IMG/VR virus record: IMGVR_UViG_3300046787_000438
Span: 1 to 64,000 of that record
Reading direction: 5' to 3' (one strand)
From: a virus
DNA: 64,000 nucleotides
The notes below the pieces were generated by a model. That model worked only from the letters and a program-made list of their open reading frames with translations, searched no databases and was not told where the DNA came from. The position numbers were made by a program, and so were the translations under genes. Of the stretch, positions 26,250-37,597 are shown piece by piece. The number at the start of each line of letters is the position of its first letter. Position 1 is the first letter of the stretch.

Positions 26250-28931
26250 TTAAAAAGACATGTTAGAGAATCTTGCAGACGTTGCAAAGTCTGGTTGGGT
26301 CATCTGAGTTACCTCGTGTGGAGCTAGAGTGATTCCAGTTAGAATCGCTCTATTTCCTGCCCCTAGAACTTCTAGACCTCTATCAGAAAGCTTTCTATGG
26401 AAGGCAATCTGACTTAAGCCCTTTTCCCCCCTAGAGTCACTCCAGCCCTTGTAGCGACGATATAGATCGTTCATCTTCATATCACTCGTTGGGCTAGCTA
26501 TAGTCTCTTCCTCTAAGAAAGATCCAATTCTGTCTTCATTACGTCGATAGATCTCATGCGCATCACGTACCACGGTACACATCTCGAGCGGGTTATCCTG
26601 GCTAGATGATAGGTACTTAACTGCCCCCTCAACGATCCACGCTAGGACTGCTGGCAATGCACCCTCTGGGTCCGCCAGATACTTCTTAAGACTAGGGTCT
26701 GGCCTAGATGGCTTGTTGGTTAGAGGGATAGGCAGCAATCGACGCCACATTGCCTCATCAGTGATGATAGGTCTGTGGTTCGTAGACACCCAGAGCTTCC
26801 CAGTAGATGTGAACTGGATAGGCTTCTCTCCTGGAGAGCGACCCTGAATAGTTCCAGAACCAGTGAGCTTCTTTACCTGGTTTTCCTTGATGCGTTCCGA
26901 CTCAGGCAACTCATCTACCCAAATCATACGGCGTCCACGTAGCTCGGCCATGTGGTATTCATCTGATGTACTGACTCTATCACCTAGTGCTAGGACGTTC
27001 GAATCTAGTGCCCAGGCATGCTGCGCTTTACCTAGAGCTTCGAAAATGGTTTCGATAAATGTGTTTTTACCAGACCCTGGAGGACCGTAAATTAGGAAGA
27101 TTGCATCTTGATTGTTTAGACCAGTTGCCGTGTATCCCACAGCTTTTTGTAGCCAATCTAGATACTCTCGATCCCCGTTCACTGCTTCTAACAGGAACGT
27201 TTCCCATCTGGTGTCCCGAATACCTTGGGTATATGCAATAGGCGAGATTCTAGTGATGTGAGATTCAATGTCTCCCTGTGTTAGCTTGCCAGTCTTTAGA
27301 TCAACAACACCATTCTTAACGCCCAGTAGGTAAGCATTCTTATCCCAGTCTTCGACTTCTACTTGGATTCGTGCATCTGACTGAGCCTGCTCCAGCATCG
27401 CATTGATTCGCCCATTTGACTTAGCCTGATTTGCCCACTTGACTATCTCTGGACCTCTAGGGTCATCGAGTGACTGAAGCATCGCTGCTTCACGGGCAAT
27501 AACGGTAGATACTGACTTACATAGTTCTTTTATATCTGCGGATTCTCGGTCTGGACGCCAGTAGTTACCACTCCACACAAACCAGCCAACATTTGAGGTA
27601 TACCTAATACTTGACCCAAAGGCATCAATGAGGCGACGCCCATTACCAACATCTGTCAAACTTCTAGCCCCTGCTCGGCCGCCAGCCGCCTCGCTAATAG
27701 CATCTACGTCTTTAGGGAGATCTAGATTACCTCCGAGGGTAATGTCCTGAATAGACTTACCCCTAGAGGCTAGAACTGCTACTTGATTACCTACAGCATT
27801 ACTGATATCAGTAATAGGGACGTCTACATCGATTCGATCGGCAGCACCACTGTAGTTGAAAGAACTAGAGACATCGGGTGCCTTGATGAACTGAGCCTCG
27901 GCATTCTTTGCCCACTCCATGGCATTTTCTGGCACATACTCCTTCAGACCTTCCCACCACTTGTCCCAAATTGGGTTATTAGCTACAAAGTCAATAGCAC
28001 GACGAGTGTGCATAAGAATTGAATTAGGGCCTTCAATCTCCATTGGAGGTCGCACCATCTCGGCATTAAACTTGAGCATCATTGCTTCTACAGCGGTTCT
28101 ACCAGATAGATCTGTACCGTGCTTATTAGCTAATGCACATGCCAGCTGATATAGACCTACGGCTCGTCCGCCCTCTTCAATACCCTCCTCGAGGATGTTG
28201 TCGATGTCGAGCTTACCCTTATCACCAAAATTTAGTTCCCGCAGGAAGTCCCAGTCGCTAGTTGCATACCCTGTACCAGAGCTGCCAGCAGATCGCTTAA
28301 GAGTCTTTGATCTAATTACATTTAGAAGTTCTTCAGGAGCTTCGGCAATCTCCATATTCCACGGCTCGTGTCCGTCTTTCCACTCATAACAGTGACCAGA
28401 GAAGTGTCTAGATGGAGCGATAAGAATATAGCCATTGTGTTTGACGTCAATACCAGGCAAACCTTCTTTATTGAAGTTTGCAATAAATTTCTCGTCTGGC
28501 GAACAGCGGTATAGGAGGTGGCGTCCGCGCTTCGGACCACCATCCGTATTGTACTCTCCAGTTATTGCTTCAACGGTTGGAGGAAGCTCTCCTAGAGCAC
28601 GCTCCTCGAGCTTGAGGATCGACTTATCTCCACCATTACGCGGATCAATATCTATTACAAAAAATCCAGAAGGTTTAGCAAAAACACCAATGTTATAGTG
28701 GGGGTTCTCTGCCCACCATGTTTCTATGGTGCCTACGTCAGTAGTCGCGTCTTTCTGCCCCTGAGCAGATGCTGGGTGTTTACCCTTTTCTTTAGGATCT
28801 AGGTGCTCTCTACCGCAGGTGCACATCCCAGTGCGATCGATACCATGAACTGGTAATACATGCCATCCGTTGTTAGCGTACCAAGTAGCGCCAGGCAATA
28901 GTCTGCCATCGGCGTCTCCCCACCCAGCCAC
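26250..28931 (-). CDS. primase-helicase: AEP Prim-Pol plus SF3/D5-type helicase
   Basis: An 893-residue protein starting at GTG with GAGGTGA upstream. The N-terminal Prim-Pol domain has WHVLPVHG, a Cys/His loop CTCGREH, the KHP motif and catalytic VIDIDPRN at about 93-99. The middle resembles the D5_N/primase C-terminal region (LGVKNGVVDLKTGKL). The SF3 helicase has Walker A YGPPGSGKNTF at about 612-622, Walker B RMIWVDELPE near 667, and sensor STNHRPII. It would lay primers and unwind DNA for the phage polymerase. It is transcribed away from the other replication genes. Confidence 0.9.
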   Translation of the reverse strand: MAGWGDADGRLLPGATWYANNGWHVLPVHGIDRTGMCTCGREHLDPKEKGKHPASAQGQKDATTDVGTIETWWAENPHYNIGVFAKPSGFFVIDIDPRNGGDKSILKLEERALGELPPTVEAITGEYNTDGGPKRGRHLLYRCSPDEKFIANFNKEGLPGIDVKHNGYILIAPSRHFSGHCYEWKDGHEPWNMEIAEAPEELLNVIRSKTLKRSAGSSGTGYATSDWDFLRELNFGDKGKLDIDNILEEGIEEGGRAVGLYQLACALANKHGTDLSGRTAVEAMMLKFNAEMVRPPMEIEGPNSILMHTRRAIDFVANNPIWDKWWEGLKEYVPENAMEWAKNAEAQFIKAPDVSSSFNYSGAADRIDVDVPITDISNAVGNQVAVLASRGKSIQDITLGGNLDLPKDVDAISEAAGGRAGARSLTDVGNGRRLIDAFGSSIRYTSNVGWFVWSGNYWRPDRESADIKELCKSVSTVIAREAAMLQSLDDPRGPEIVKWANQAKSNGRINAMLEQAQSDARIQVEVEDWDKNAYLLGVKNGVVDLKTGKLTQGDIESHITRISPIAYTQGIRDTRWETFLLEAVNGDREYLDWLQKAVGYTATGLNNQDAIFLIYGPPGSGKNTFIETIFEALGKAQHAWALDSNVLALGDRVSTSDEYHMAELRGRRMIWVDELPESERIKENQVKKLTGSGTIQGRSPGEKPIQFTSTGKLWVSTNHRPIITDEAMWRRLLPIPLTNKPSRPDPSLKKYLADPEGALPAVLAWIVEGAVKYLSSSQDNPLEMCTVVRDAHEIYRRNEDRIGSFLEEETIASPTSDMKMNDLYRRYKGWSDSRGEKGLSQIAFHRKLSDRGLEVLGAGNRAILTGITLAPHEVTQMTQPDFATSARFSNMSF

Positions 28932-29156
28932 TAGGTAGTCACCTCAAAAAAATGTGTGTGCATAATTTCACTTTCCAAAATCTAAATTCAGCATACACCT
29001 TACGTCTACGTTTGCAAATCGAAACGCGAAAGATGTTGAAAAAAATTTGGGAAGGTGACCGACTTAACGGCTAGACCCACCAAATCGAGAAGCCCGAAAT
29101 GGGGTAAAATAGGATGATACGGACCTAACCGCTCTCTCCTGTAGGAACAATTATAC
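28932..29156. promoter_or_regulatory. divergent control region between primase-helicase and 29157 gene
   Basis: This 225-nt gap holds no gene that I can support. Reading leftward, TGCACACACATTTTTTT (28962-28946) lies just before the primase-helicase ribosome-binding site and closely matches a sequence in the helicase promoter at 14062-14079. Reading rightward, GGTAAAAT at 29103-29110 is a copy of the recurring phage promoter-like motif, 47 nt before the ATG at 29157. It could also hold operator or origin elements, but none can be shown. Confidence 0.4.
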
Positions 29157-29510
29157 ATGACTAACGATCTATTATTGGCCATTGCTGCAAGCATCTCGGC
29201 TTTCGGCGTTCTCATAGGTGGCACAATTGCGATCTACAGGGTTGCAAAACGAATTAGCGATGCATTAGGTTTAGATCGCGATGGTCGAACATTGTCCGAT
29301 CGAATGGAGCGAGTAGAGCATCAGCTCTGGGAGAATGGCGGAAGCTCTTTAGCTGATCGTGTCAACAATATCGAAAGACATATTGTTAAGGTATCCACTG
29401 AGATTGAATTTATTAAAGATCTAACACTCGGATTACACAATGCGCAGACTGAGCCATTAGAAACGGTCCAGCCACTAATAAAGCCAGCAAAGAAGCGTAA
29501 CGTAAACTAA
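29157..29510 (+). CDS. membrane-anchored coiled-coil protein, possible holin-like
   Basis: A 117-residue protein with TAGGAAC upstream. Residues about 4-26 form one transmembrane helix (LLLAIAASISAFGVLIGGTIAIY), followed by an amphipathic coiled coil with heptad spacing (LSDRMERVEHQL...LADRVNNIERHI) and a basic C-terminus. This layout is seen in small phage membrane proteins of the DUF2746/holin-like type, but lysis function is inference. It is the only rightward gene between 22.5 and 56.7 kb and ends directly against the next convergent gene. Confidence 0.5.
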   Translation: MTNDLLLAIAASISAFGVLIGGTIAIYRVAKRISDALGLDRDGRTLSDRMERVEHQLWENGGSSLADRVNNIERHIVKVSTEIEFIKDLTLGLHNAQTEPLETVQPLIKPAKKRNVN

Positions 29511-29762
29511 CTATTCTACGCCTGGTATTGCTGGTGGTGCCACAGCTACTGGGCGAGGAATCACGGGGGTAGTTGGCGAGGGCCCAGCTAGGTCTGCTGT
29601 AAGGTCTTCTATACTTAGTATCTGCTGCTCAGCCCAGGCTGAAGCCTCCGCTGAGTCAGACCACGGTGTCCCATCTGGCCATGTAGGCTGATATATCACT
29701 TCCGCGTTACCTACATCAAAAATTCTTACTTCGTGGGTTCCTGATTCGATTTCGTATCTCAT
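29511..29762 (-). CDS. small hypothetical protein downstream of fibre gene
   Basis: An 83-residue protein with a beta-rich start (RYEIESGTHEVRIFDVGNAEVIYQPTWPDGTPW) and SDSAEASAWAEQQI, then a Pro-rich tail (TTPVIPRPVAVAPPAIPG). The TWPDGTPWxxxxEAxxWA pattern occurs in small proteins encoded beside phage fibres. It probably belongs to the fibre operon as an accessory or chaperone; unproven. Confidence 0.5.
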   Translation of the reverse strand: MRYEIESGTHEVRIFDVGNAEVIYQPTWPDGTPWSDSAEASAWAEQQILSIEDLTADLAGPSPTTPVIPRPVAVAPPAIPGVE

Positions 29763-29769
29763 CGTATTC

Positions 29770-32700
29770 CTATCCTATGTTTACAGAGCCGATACTTGCA
29801 GAAGTGTACGATCTCTCTGGTCTAGCCGTTACGGTGGAGAACTCATTTACTCCATTGCTACCGACCACCAATGGGTATCCACCATTAGCAAGTCCTAGAA
29901 TTTTAAGATCCCATGTGATGCCGTCATATGATACTGCAGCTATATTTGTATCATCACCGTTGTAACTGGCATGTCCTACAATGATATATGAATTTCCAGA
30001 ATAGATTCCCTTGACCCATACAGGGGAGGTTACAGATGCAAATCTTATTTTCGCTGGTGCCTCTATCCAAGTAGCGCCATCAGTCGAGTATAAAGATGTA
30101 ATACTATCTTGACTAAATAGTACGTAATTTTTACCGCTGTTTCCACCGAATACCTGGGTCCAGGTCGCAGCTATGGGAAGGGTTGTAGACGTCCACGAAG
30201 ATCCATCGTTGGAGTAGTACAGTGAGCTAGTTCCGCTGTTAATCAGGTAAAATTTTCCATTTGCTGTTGTAATAGCTACAGAAGGGCTAGCTGGCAGAGC
30301 TACTGCAGACCACGAGGAGATGTTTGTCGCCTTTGCAGCGGCTGTAGTCCCCACTGCGCTGACTACATAGATGCTGGATTCCGAGTCGTAACAAATTTCC
30401 GACCATGCCTGAGACGACGGCAGTGTGGCAGTACTCCAAGTAGGTGTAGTAGGCACACTATACGCCACGGTAGCTGTGTTTTTTGCAATTACGGCATAAC
30501 TCTTTGTAGTTGGATTATATGCTCCAGGAATCCAAATTTGAGAACTTGGCATTGTTTGCCTACTCCAGTTAAACCCGTCTCTAGAGATATAAATATAAGA
30601 AGATGCCGAACCAGAGGCTCCAATGAACCGTCCGTTAGAGTACGTTATGAGTCCACCAGAGTAAGAACTAGGTACATGCAAACTTGACCATGTAGCGCCT
30701 TGGTCTGAGCTCTCTACTAGAGTGCTAGCATATCCAGCAAGAAGAATCTTACCAGATGGCATAGTGTCCCCCGATGACGGCTTAAGGGTGTGGTAAAATC
30801 TACCAGCCACGGGAAGAGTGCCATAGCTCCAAGAAGTTCCGTTAGTAGATATGGCAACCGCATTGGTCTCCGTGCTAGCAAGAATAAATCTACCGTTAGC
30901 GTAGGACACTGTAATTCCATTAGTGTCGGGCCAAGATATTGTAGATTCAGTCCAACTAGTCCCGTTAGATGACACGGCTACCTTACCGCCTGCAGCAGTC
31001 ATGACATATATTCCGCCACCGTATGCAATACTTAGGTAGCTATTCGAGAGGTTAGTTCTAGTCCATGTAACTGCATCAGCCGAAGTATATACGCAGGCGT
31101 CATACATAATGGGAGCTACAAATTTAGATCCATCCCAGATAGCATTCATCGGCCCGCTATTAGAGCTCATACTCGGATACTCTCTACGAGTCCAAGTTGT
31201 GCCGTCATCAGATGTGTAGTAGAACGTATAATTTCCAAAGTAGCTGTATGTATAGAATCTAGTTCCATTGTGCAATATCCCCTGTGCATTCCAGGTATCT
31301 CCGTTAGGTAGCGCTGTTGCAAAAGCCCTCTGAGTCCAGCTACCAGTTCCGCTTGATGACGTGTACGCGTAGTTTCCATATCCTACTGCAACATATACCC
31401 CGCTCTTATATGCGAAATACTTCAACTCAGCGGCTGGCATAGTTATGCTAGCCCAAGTCACGCCCGCATCATCGGAGTAGTGAGCAGCAGTGGTCGAAGT
31501 GGACACATATAATCTAGACCCAGCCACGCTTAGACCGTAAAATACTGACTGCCCTGAAACGTCTAGCTGAGTCCAAGACTGCGCATTAGACGAATAGCCC
31601 CATACGGTAGTGTAGAGGGACCCAAAAATGAAATTACCATTACCGTATGCGTAGGCTGAGTATATTGTAGAAGCGCCAATCCCAGATGGAGCGGTTCGGC
31701 TAGTCCAAGTTACAGCATCAGATGATGTATAAGACGCAGTGCCGTCAAAATTAATAATGGAGTATACCCCCCCACCATATGCTAGATTGTACCAGCTACT
31801 TGAGACTGGAAGCGTTCTAGAAGTCCAAGTTGTACCATCCGTAGATGTGTGGTACGTACTAGTAGATTGTCCTACAGAAATGTATATTCCATTTAGATAC
31901 TTGACAGCTGCATCGCTTCGTATACCAGTAACCGTGATATTGCTCCATGTGACACCATCAGTCGATCTTTCTACCTTATTGCTAGAAATAATAGTGAACG
32001 TAGTTCCGTCACTGACAACTTTCTCTTTAGTTGATCCAGACGCTAGAGGTGCACTAGCGGACCAAAATCTTCCAGTTGTTGATATAAATACAGCTCCATT
32101 TCCAGCTACTGCAAGGAATTTACCGCTAGCAAATGCAATGCTATACACATAGTCAGAACCAGTACCTGGATGAGGTATAAACTCCCATGAGACGGCATCG
32201 GCAGAGAACCAGAACCCATTAGTGTACGTAGTTATTACAAAACCAACTCCAGCACCATATGCTATAGAGGTCGGTGCTCCAGAGCCCCCTGTTAGGGCTG
32301 TATATGTCCAGTTAACTCCATCTTCAGATCTGTACACGCCCGTGAACTGGCCAGTATTTGCTCCAATAAACCCGTACCCAGGGAAGTACTCTAAGACTCG
32401 CAAATTCACCTGCGACTGGTTTGGTAAATAGTTTCTAGAAGCCTGAGCAGTCCAGGTCTCACCAGGGATAGTCACTGTACCGCCACCAGTATTTAGGGCA
32501 GTGGTGGTTGCGTTCTGTATAGATACATTACCAACAAAGCTGTCTATAGATACGAAACCATCAATGCTATCTGATAAGGTAACTCTGGTTCTATAGAATT
32601 CAGTGACATACGGCACGTCAACTAGAGGATATAAGCTAGGAACTCCGTTAGCATAAGAGACTAGTCTTAGCTTACCGTACCCCTCGAAGGAGACTATATA

Positions 32701-34422
32701 GTCGCCAGCAGCATACTCTGCAGCGATCGCTGAGTTATTTCCGTCTACAAGATATAGGTCTTCCTCCACGCCAGTACCAGCTGGGCCAGTATTTCCTGTC
32801 GCTCCTGTTGCCCCCGTTGGGCCTTGAATTGATCCGATCTCTATGTATGCGTTCGCCCCTGGGGTCCACATATATAAGATACCAGCTACTAGATATGCCC
32901 TACCTAATACGCCAGAAGGATCCGCTGCCACAAACTCTTCGTACGACGAGTAGCTACCCGCTAACGTCAGTGGAGCCCCCGTCTCCCCCTGAGGACCTGT
33001 GTCGCCTGTTGCCCCTGTAGCTCCTGTATCTCCAGCAGGTCCAGTTTCACCAGTAGGACCTGTGTCGCCTGTTGCTCCCTGAGGACCTGTGTCGCCTGTT
33101 GCTCCCTGAGGACCTGTGTCGCCTGTTGCTCCTGTAGCTCCAGATGCTCCCGTAGGGCCCTGAATAGATCCTAAGTCTACATATTGCTGGAATGAGTCAT
33201 CCCAGAAAAAAAGATGGCCACCGACAATATACGCTGTACCCAGTTCGCCAGACGTGATCTGGAGGTTAAACTCTTCTTCAGTACTATAGCTTGCTACAAT
33301 CTGGAATGGTGCGCCTACGTCACCCTGAGGGCCAGTAGGGCCAGCCTCTCCCGTAGCGCCAGTAGGGCCAGTGGTTCCTTGAATACCCTGAATGCCTTGA
33401 ATACCCTGAGCACCCTGAGGGCCAGTAGGGCCAACCTCCCCCTGATCTCCTTGAATACCCTGCTCGCCAGTAGCCCCCGTAGCTCCAGTCGGACCGACTT
33501 CGCCCTGAATACCTTGAATACCGTGACCGCCAATAGGGCCAGTGGGGCCCGTCGGGCCAAGCCCACCTTGTGCCCCAGTGGGGCCAGTCTCTCCAACTAA
33601 TCCCTGGATACCTTGAGTACCTGTAGCACCCGTTGGTCCTTGTAGCTGCCCAGTATTTACCCATGTCGAAGTCTCTATAGACCACACGTATAGGTAGCCA
33701 TCACCGACCAAGTGAGCGGAACCAGCTGAACCAGTCGGATGCTCGGCAATTAAATCTTCATAGGATGTGTGCGCATCTGTAATTTGTAGTCCTATACCTT
33801 GTGCACCAGTAGGGCCAGTAGGGCCAGTACCACCTGCTGGCCCGCTATTCCCTTGCGGTCCAGTAGTTCCGATTTCACCCTGAGGTCCTGTAGGACCTAA
33901 GTCACCCTGAGCACCCTGAGGACCAGTAGGGCCAGTTGGGCCAACTTCACCCTGAGGCCCAGTTGGACCTGTTGCACCAGTAGCGCCAGTTAATCCAGTT
34001 TGACCCGTGGATCCCTGATTCCCTTGCACACCTTGTGTGCCAGTTGGGCCAACTTCACCTTGTAGGCCAGTAGATCCTGTAGGACCCTGAACTCCCTGAG
34101 GCCCCGTTGGCCCAGTTATACCTTGAATACCTTGATTTCCTTGCGCACCTGTAGCGCCAGTAGCACCAACTGCACCCTGTGAGCCAGTTGGACCAGCTAT
34201 CGTGCTCGCAGCGCCAGTCGGGCCTGTAACACCAGTAGGACCGACATGCCCTGTTGGTCCAGTTGGGCCAGCTTCTCCCTGCGGTCCCGCAGCGCCAGTT
34301 GGGCCAGCAACTGTAGTTACAGTGACTGCACGCCAAGTAGAGCCATTCCATGTCCAAGTGTATAGACCGTAGGTGAATGAATCTCCGATGGATGGATTGC
34401 TCGGGAAATCAATAGTTGGCAT
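29770..34422 (-). CDS. giant collagen-like fibre with DGxTW repeat propeller
   Basis: A 1550-residue protein. Residues 1-40 form the anchor module shared with two other fibres here ([12 protein letters not shown]...WTWNGSTWR). Residues about 41-560 are Gly-X-Y collagen repeats, mainly GPTGPTG and GPQG, broken by three small beta modules ending LYVWS...GQLQGPTG or similar. After a linker, about residues 640-1530 carry some 18-20 repeats of the type [10 protein letters not shown], resembling BNR or YCF48-like beta-propeller blades. It is probably a long adhesive tail fibre: a triple-helical stalk and a propeller head that binds host glycans. The promoter-like motif at 34460 precedes it. Confidence 0.8.
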   Translation of the reverse strand: MPTIDFPSNPSIGDSFTYGLYTWTWNGSTWRAVTVTTVAGPTGAAGPQGEAGPTGPTGHVGPTGVTGPTGAASTIAGPTGSQGAVGATGATGAQGNQGIQGITGPTGPQGVQGPTGSTGLQGEVGPTGTQGVQGNQGSTGQTGLTGATGATGPTGPQGEVGPTGPTGPQGAQGDLGPTGPQGEIGTTGPQGNSGPAGGTGPTGPTGAQGIGLQITDAHTSYEDLIAEHPTGSAGSAHLVGDGYLYVWSIETSTWVNTGQLQGPTGATGTQGIQGLVGETGPTGAQGGLGPTGPTGPIGGHGIQGIQGEVGPTGATGATGEQGIQGDQGEVGPTGPQGAQGIQGIQGIQGTTGPTGATGEAGPTGPQGDVGAPFQIVASYSTEEEFNLQITSGELGTAYIVGGHLFFWDDSFQQYVDLGSIQGPTGASGATGATGDTGPQGATGDTGPQGATGDTGPTGETGPAGDTGATGATGDTGPQGETGAPLTLAGSYSSYEEFVAADPSGVLGRAYLVAGILYMWTPGANAYIEIGSIQGPTGATGATGNTGPAGTGVEEDLYLVDGNNSAIAAEYAAGDYIVSFEGYGKLRLVSYANGVPSLYPLVDVPYVTEFYRTRVTLSDSIDGFVSIDSFVGNVSIQNATTTALNTGGGTVTIPGETWTAQASRNYLPNQSQVNLRVLEYFPGYGFIGANTGQFTGVYRSEDGVNWTYTALTGGSGAPTSIAYGAGVGFVITTYTNGFWFSADAVSWEFIPHPGTGSDYVYSIAFASGKFLAVAGNGAVFISTTGRFWSASAPLASGSTKEKVVSDGTTFTIISSNKVERSTDGVTWSNITVTGIRSDAAVKYLNGIYISVGQSTSTYHTSTDGTTWTSRTLPVSSSWYNLAYGGGVYSIINFDGTASYTSSDAVTWTSRTAPSGIGASTIYSAYAYGNGNFIFGSLYTTVWGYSSNAQSWTQLDVSGQSVFYGLSVAGSRLYVSTSTTAAHYSDDAGVTWASITMPAAELKYFAYKSGVYVAVGYGNYAYTSSSGTGSWTQRAFATALPNGDTWNAQGILHNGTRFYTYSYFGNYTFYYTSDDGTTWTRREYPSMSSNSGPMNAIWDGSKFVAPIMYDACVYTSADAVTWTRTNLSNSYLSIAYGGGIYVMTAAGGKVAVSSNGTSWTESTISWPDTNGITVSYANGRFILASTETNAVAISTNGTSWSYGTLPVAGRFYHTLKPSSGDTMPSGKILLAGYASTLVESSDQGATWSSLHVPSSYSGGLITYSNGRFIGASGSASSYIYISRDGFNWSRQTMPSSQIWIPGAYNPTTKSYAVIAKNTATVAYSVPTTPTWSTATLPSSQAWSEICYDSESSIYVVSAVGTTAAAKATNISSWSAVALPASPSVAITTANGKFYLINSGTSSLYYSNDGSSWTSTTLPIAATWTQVFGGNSGKNYVLFSQDSITSLYSTDGATWIEAPAKIRFASVTSPVWVKGIYSGNSYIIVGHASYNGDDTNIAAVSYDGITWDLKILGLANGGYPLVVGSNGVNEFSTVTARPERSYTSASIGSVNIG

Positions 34423-34451
34423 TAGTGTCCTTAAATGGCAGAGATCACTAC

Positions 34452-34460
34452 TATTTTACC
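34452..34460 (-). promoter_or_regulatory. putative phage promoter, GGTAAAATA type
   Basis: On the minus strand GGTAAAATA lies 30 nt before the ATG of the 1550-residue fibre gene. TTAACG lies 17 nt upstream of TAAAAT and could serve as a -35 box. Confidence 0.45.
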
Positions 34461-34481
34461 TTAAAACAGAGCAGCCGTTAA

Positions 34482-35462
34482 TTATACGCTGTCTATCCAG
34501 GTACCACTAGCAGCATCCCAGACTTTAACTGATGACTCTTTCCAGGTGCTATCTGCTTCATTATATATATATACAATGGATTCTTGCCACGTGGATGTTG
34601 CAGAATTATATACATGCACCCTCTGACCATCGTTAGCTACCACTAATGATAGTCCCGAGGTGTAAATAGTCCCACCATCACCTGATGCGCTTAGTACAAA
34701 GTTGTATGTGCCAGCTGACCCGTCTACAGGAGTACCAGTGAGTGCACCTGACGCAGTATTAATCGATATACCTGATGGTAGCGATCCGCTATATAGTGCG
34801 TAGCTAGACACGGCTGTCGCCGAGATACCATCTGAATACGCTGTATTTTCTTTCGCGCTAGCAGATATAGAGTTATCTAGCCATGTAGGGGTAGGCGGAA
34901 AATACGGAGGGAAGAACGGTGGGAAGAACGGGAAGAAAGGAGGGAAGAAGGGAGGGAAGAACGGGAAGAAAGGAGGGAAGAATGGTGGGAAGAACGGTGG
35001 GAAGAAAGGAGGGAAGAAAGGAGGGAAGAAGGGAGGGAAGAAAGGGAATGCTGGTGGTGCGCTAAATAGAGGTATAGTCTGAGCTACTGTAGACGTACCT
35101 AGCAGACCTCCTACTCCATCTGTCGCGGTTATAGTTAAGGTCGAGCTAGCAGATCCGTATGGAATATATCTAGTAAATTGTGAGAACACGGTTTGTGGGT
35201 CGCCATTAGCAAAGTTATATGACCAGTTGGCGGAGTTAGATGCTGATGCTGTACCTGTCGAGCTGCCAGATCTTGCTCCTGGAAGGCTCCACGATCTAGT
35301 TGCTATAGAGCTATTTGGAGTTCGAATTTCTCCAGCATTACGCTGAGCATAGGCGTAGATGTCAATTTGAGTGCCATCACCGACATCGTAGGTGTAAACG
35401 TCAACATAAAGCTTTACGGTAGTTCGTAAGCTAAATGAGGCCGATTTACTGTAGTACGCCAT
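34482..35462 (-). CDS. FFPP-repeat surface protein with Ig-like domain
   Basis: A 326-residue protein in three parts. Residues 1-135 are a Ser/Thr-rich beta domain. Residues about 138-195 are almost pure Phe and Pro in FFPP units with occasional FFP. Residues about 200-275 are a putative He_PIG-type Ig domain (YALYSGSLPSGISINTASGALTGTP). The end has three short VYNSATSTWQES-like repeats, each with one Trp. The array is coded by a GGGAAGAAnGG-type DNA repeat. Another protein here (49032) has the same array after FN3 domains. It is probably a virion or tail-fibre component; nothing is known to me of FFPP arrays in phages. Confidence 0.65.
   Translation of the reverse strand: MAYYSKSASFSLRTTVKLYVDVYTYDVGDGTQIDIYAYAQRNAGEIRTPNSSIATRSWSLPGARSGSSTGTASASNSANWSYNFANGDPQTVFSQFTRYIPYGSASSTLTITATDGVGGLLGTSTVAQTIPLFSAPPAFPFFPPFFPPFFPPFFPPFFPPFFPPFFPFFPPFFPPFFPFFPPFFPPYFPPTPTWLDNSISASAKENTAYSDGISATAVSSYALYSGSLPSGISINTASGALTGTPVDGSAGTYNFVLSASGDGGTIYTSGLSLVVANDGQRVHVYNSATSTWQESIVYIYNEADSTWKESSVKVWDAASGTWIDSV
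34898..35048 (-). repeat. 12-bp tandem repeat array encoding FFPP
   Basis: On the plus strand, units such as GGAGGGAAGAAC, GGTGGGAAGAAA and GGGAAGAAAGGA repeat with a 12-bp period, with some 9-bp units. The reading frame is kept because all units are multiples of three. Confidence 0.8.
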
Positions 35463-35475
35463 TTAAAATCAGACC

Positions 35476-36819
35476 TTAGGGACGCTTAATTAGTATGTCA
35501 CCATCGGACATGCCAGAGACTGGAAAGGTATTTTGAACGTATACCTTGTGTGAATTTATTTTTGTTGCATTAGAGGCAGTTCCTGTCAAATCCCCGATGA
35601 AAGTAGTTGCAGTGACATTGCCAGTCAAGGTTGGGTTACTTGCAAAAGATAAAGTGCCTGAGCTCAGGACTATTGGGCTAGTGACTGAATAGGTGCCTGC
35701 AGCCCCTGTACTACCAGTATCGCCCTTTGCGCCAGTATCGCCCTTAGGGCCAGTGTCACCCTGCGGGCCAACAATTTGACCGACATTGTGCCAAGGTAGT
35801 GCACCATCCCACACATATAAATCACCATCTGCATCAACAATATAAGCATCATTGACTAAATTATTAGATGAGGGTAGTGCAGATACCGTGGAAACAGAGC
35901 CCTTAAACGATATGCTTGTACCCTGAGGTCCCATTGCGCCTGTAGGCCCCATGATGGATCCTAGGTCATCATAAATTTCAGTGACTGGATTCCAAAAATA
36001 CAAGTGACCGTCTACTATGTACGCTGATCCTGGTTCATTTGCTAAAACAGAAAGATTGAACTCACTCAGAGTTGTATACGTTTGCACTATTTGAAAAGGT
36101 GCACCATTTAGTCCATCTGCACCAGGCTGACCAGTTGCCCCCGTGTCACCCTTAACTCCCTGCAAGCCAGTCGTACCAGTATTTCCCTGGATACCTTGAG
36201 GTCCAGTATCTCCAGTATCCCCCTTGACGCCTTGAATACCCTGAGCACCCTGAGGTCCAGTATCGCCTTGAATTCCCTGTTCGCCTTGGGGGCCTGTAAT
36301 TCCTTGAATACCTTGTAGACCTCTAGGCCCAAGTTCTCCCGCAGGGCCAGTATCTCCTCTAGCTCCCTGCGGACCAGTTAAACCTAAATCTCCCTGAGGC
36401 CCAGTGGGGCCAGTAACTCCTTGAAGCCCTTGAGGACCAAACTCTCCTTGAGGTCCCACCGAGCCAGTAGGCCCAGTATCACCCTGTGGCCCTACAATCT
36501 GGCCAGCGTTATCCCAGGAAGACCCGTTCCATACGTAGAGGTCTCCATCTTGGTTATTTACATATCCATCGTTTACAGAGGCACCTAAAGGCAGCTCTGA
36601 CACATCATTTACGGTACCCTTAAAAGTTAGCCCCACCCCCTGAGGCCCTTGAGGGCCAGTTGGCCCTGTTGGTCCACTGACTAGCTCAGTGGATAGTGCC
36701 TCCCAGTAATACCCATTCCAAGTCCAAGACTGAGTACTAGTAGCAAAAGCTCCACCTTGGGATGATGCTTCAAAAATATCGCCGATCTCGGGTGAGTTTG
36801 GAAAATCTAGAATGGTCAT
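35476..36819 (-). CDS. collagen-like fibre protein
   Basis: A 447-residue protein. The anchor module at 1-45 ([13 protein letters not shown]...[10 protein letters not shown]) is shared with the 34422 and 37597 fibres. Then Gly-X-Y tracts ([30 protein letters not shown]) alternate with three beta modules of the pattern AYIVDxDGDLYVWxG...GQIVGPQG. The final 80 residues ([16 protein letters not shown]...[25 protein letters not shown]) form a C-terminal head. It includes some Lys in Y position, unlike its neighbours. Predicted trimeric stalk protein. Confidence 0.78.
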   Translation of the reverse strand: MTILDFPNSPEIGDIFEASSQGGAFATSTQSWTWNGYYWEALSTELVSGPTGPTGPQGPQGVGLTFKGTVNDVSELPLGASVNDGYVNNQDGDLYVWNGSSWDNAGQIVGPQGDTGPTGSVGPQGEFGPQGLQGVTGPTGPQGDLGLTGPQGARGDTGPAGELGPRGLQGIQGITGPQGEQGIQGDTGPQGAQGIQGVKGDTGDTGPQGIQGNTGTTGLQGVKGDTGATGQPGADGLNGAPFQIVQTYTTLSEFNLSVLANEPGSAYIVDGHLYFWNPVTEIYDDLGSIMGPTGAMGPQGTSISFKGSVSTVSALPSSNNLVNDAYIVDADGDLYVWDGALPWHNVGQIVGPQGDTGPKGDTGAKGDTGSTGAAGTYSVTSPIVLSSGTLSFASNPTLTGNVTATTFIGDLTGTASNATKINSHKVYVQNTFPVSGMSDGDILIKRP

Positions 36820-36835
36820 TATATATATTCCTAGG

Positions 36836-37597
36836 TTAAATTTCTAATGCTTTAAGTCTACTAGCCAACTGATCCAATGCTTCGAATATGGTAGTAGGCG
36901 CTGGGCTCCAGTCAGATGACTGGGTGGGAGTGTAGTTAGAGCTCCCAGCAGCTCCAGTCGGGCCAGTAGGGCCGACTTCGCCTGCAATTGTCTCTACCCA
37001 AAAGTTGTCATAGTAAATTAGTAGCTTACCCTCTAGGCTGCTGTACCAAATCATGCCGTCTAGAGCTGGGCTAGGTGCTGAGTCCGAGATTAAAAAGGTT
37101 CCTGCCTGTCCAGTTGCACCCGTAGGACCCGTAGCTCCAGTTGGTCCAATTGGACCTAGATCTCCAGTATTGCCTAGATCGCCCTTAGGCCCTGTAGGCC
37201 CCATATCTCCATCAGTACCATCAAGCCCATCGTCTCCGCGATTGCCTTTGTCGCCTTTTAAACCTTGAGGACCAGTTGCTCCCTGAATACCCTGAGATCC
37301 AATTGGACCTGTCGCTCCGACTGCACCTTGTGGCCCAGTATCTCCAGTAGCTCCTTGCGCTCCAGTAGGTCCAGTAGGGCCAACTACTCCTGTTGGACCA
37401 GTCACACCTTGGATACCTTGAATTCCTCTAGGGCCTACGGGGCCAGTATCGCCTAACCCACCCTGAGGACCAGTTGGACCTATAGATGCTGTAGATGCAA
37501 GTACACCCCAAACGGCACCATCCCATTTCCAGGTTGTTCCTCCAGCTGAGTGAGTGTCATTCACTACTGGATTATTAGGAAAATTAATTGAAGACAT
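36836..37597 (-). CDS. short collagen-like fibre protein
   Basis: A 253-residue protein. Anchor module 1-38 ([27 protein letters not shown]), about 120 residues of Gly-X-Y repeats including [16 protein letters not shown], one beta module of the pattern [23 protein letters not shown], then a short collagen patch and a C-terminal helix ([20 protein letters not shown]) that may trimerise the chain. Its start overlaps the last base of the upstream fibre gene, so expression is coupled. Confidence 0.75.
   Translation of the reverse strand: MSSINFPNNPVVNDTHSAGGTTWKWDGAVWGVLASTASIGPTGPQGGLGDTGPVGPRGIQGIQGVTGPTGVVGPTGPTGAQGATGDTGPQGAVGATGPIGSQGIQGATGPQGLKGDKGNRGDDGLDGTDGDMGPTGPKGDLGNTGDLGPIGPTGATGPTGATGQAGTFLISDSAPSPALDGMIWYSSLEGKLLIYYDNFWVETIAGEVGPTGPTGAAGSSNYTPTQSSDWSPAPTTIFEALDQLASRLKALEI

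Noticed and set aside
28932-29156. Replication origin in the divergent gap
   Set aside because: AT-rich stretches and one shared motif are present, but there are no iterons or convincing DnaA-like boxes, so an origin cannot be supported.
34898-35048. Tandem GGGAAGAA repeats considered as a CRISPR array or iteron origin
   Set aside because: There are no unique spacers of constant length, and the repeats lie inside a reading frame as FFPP codons.
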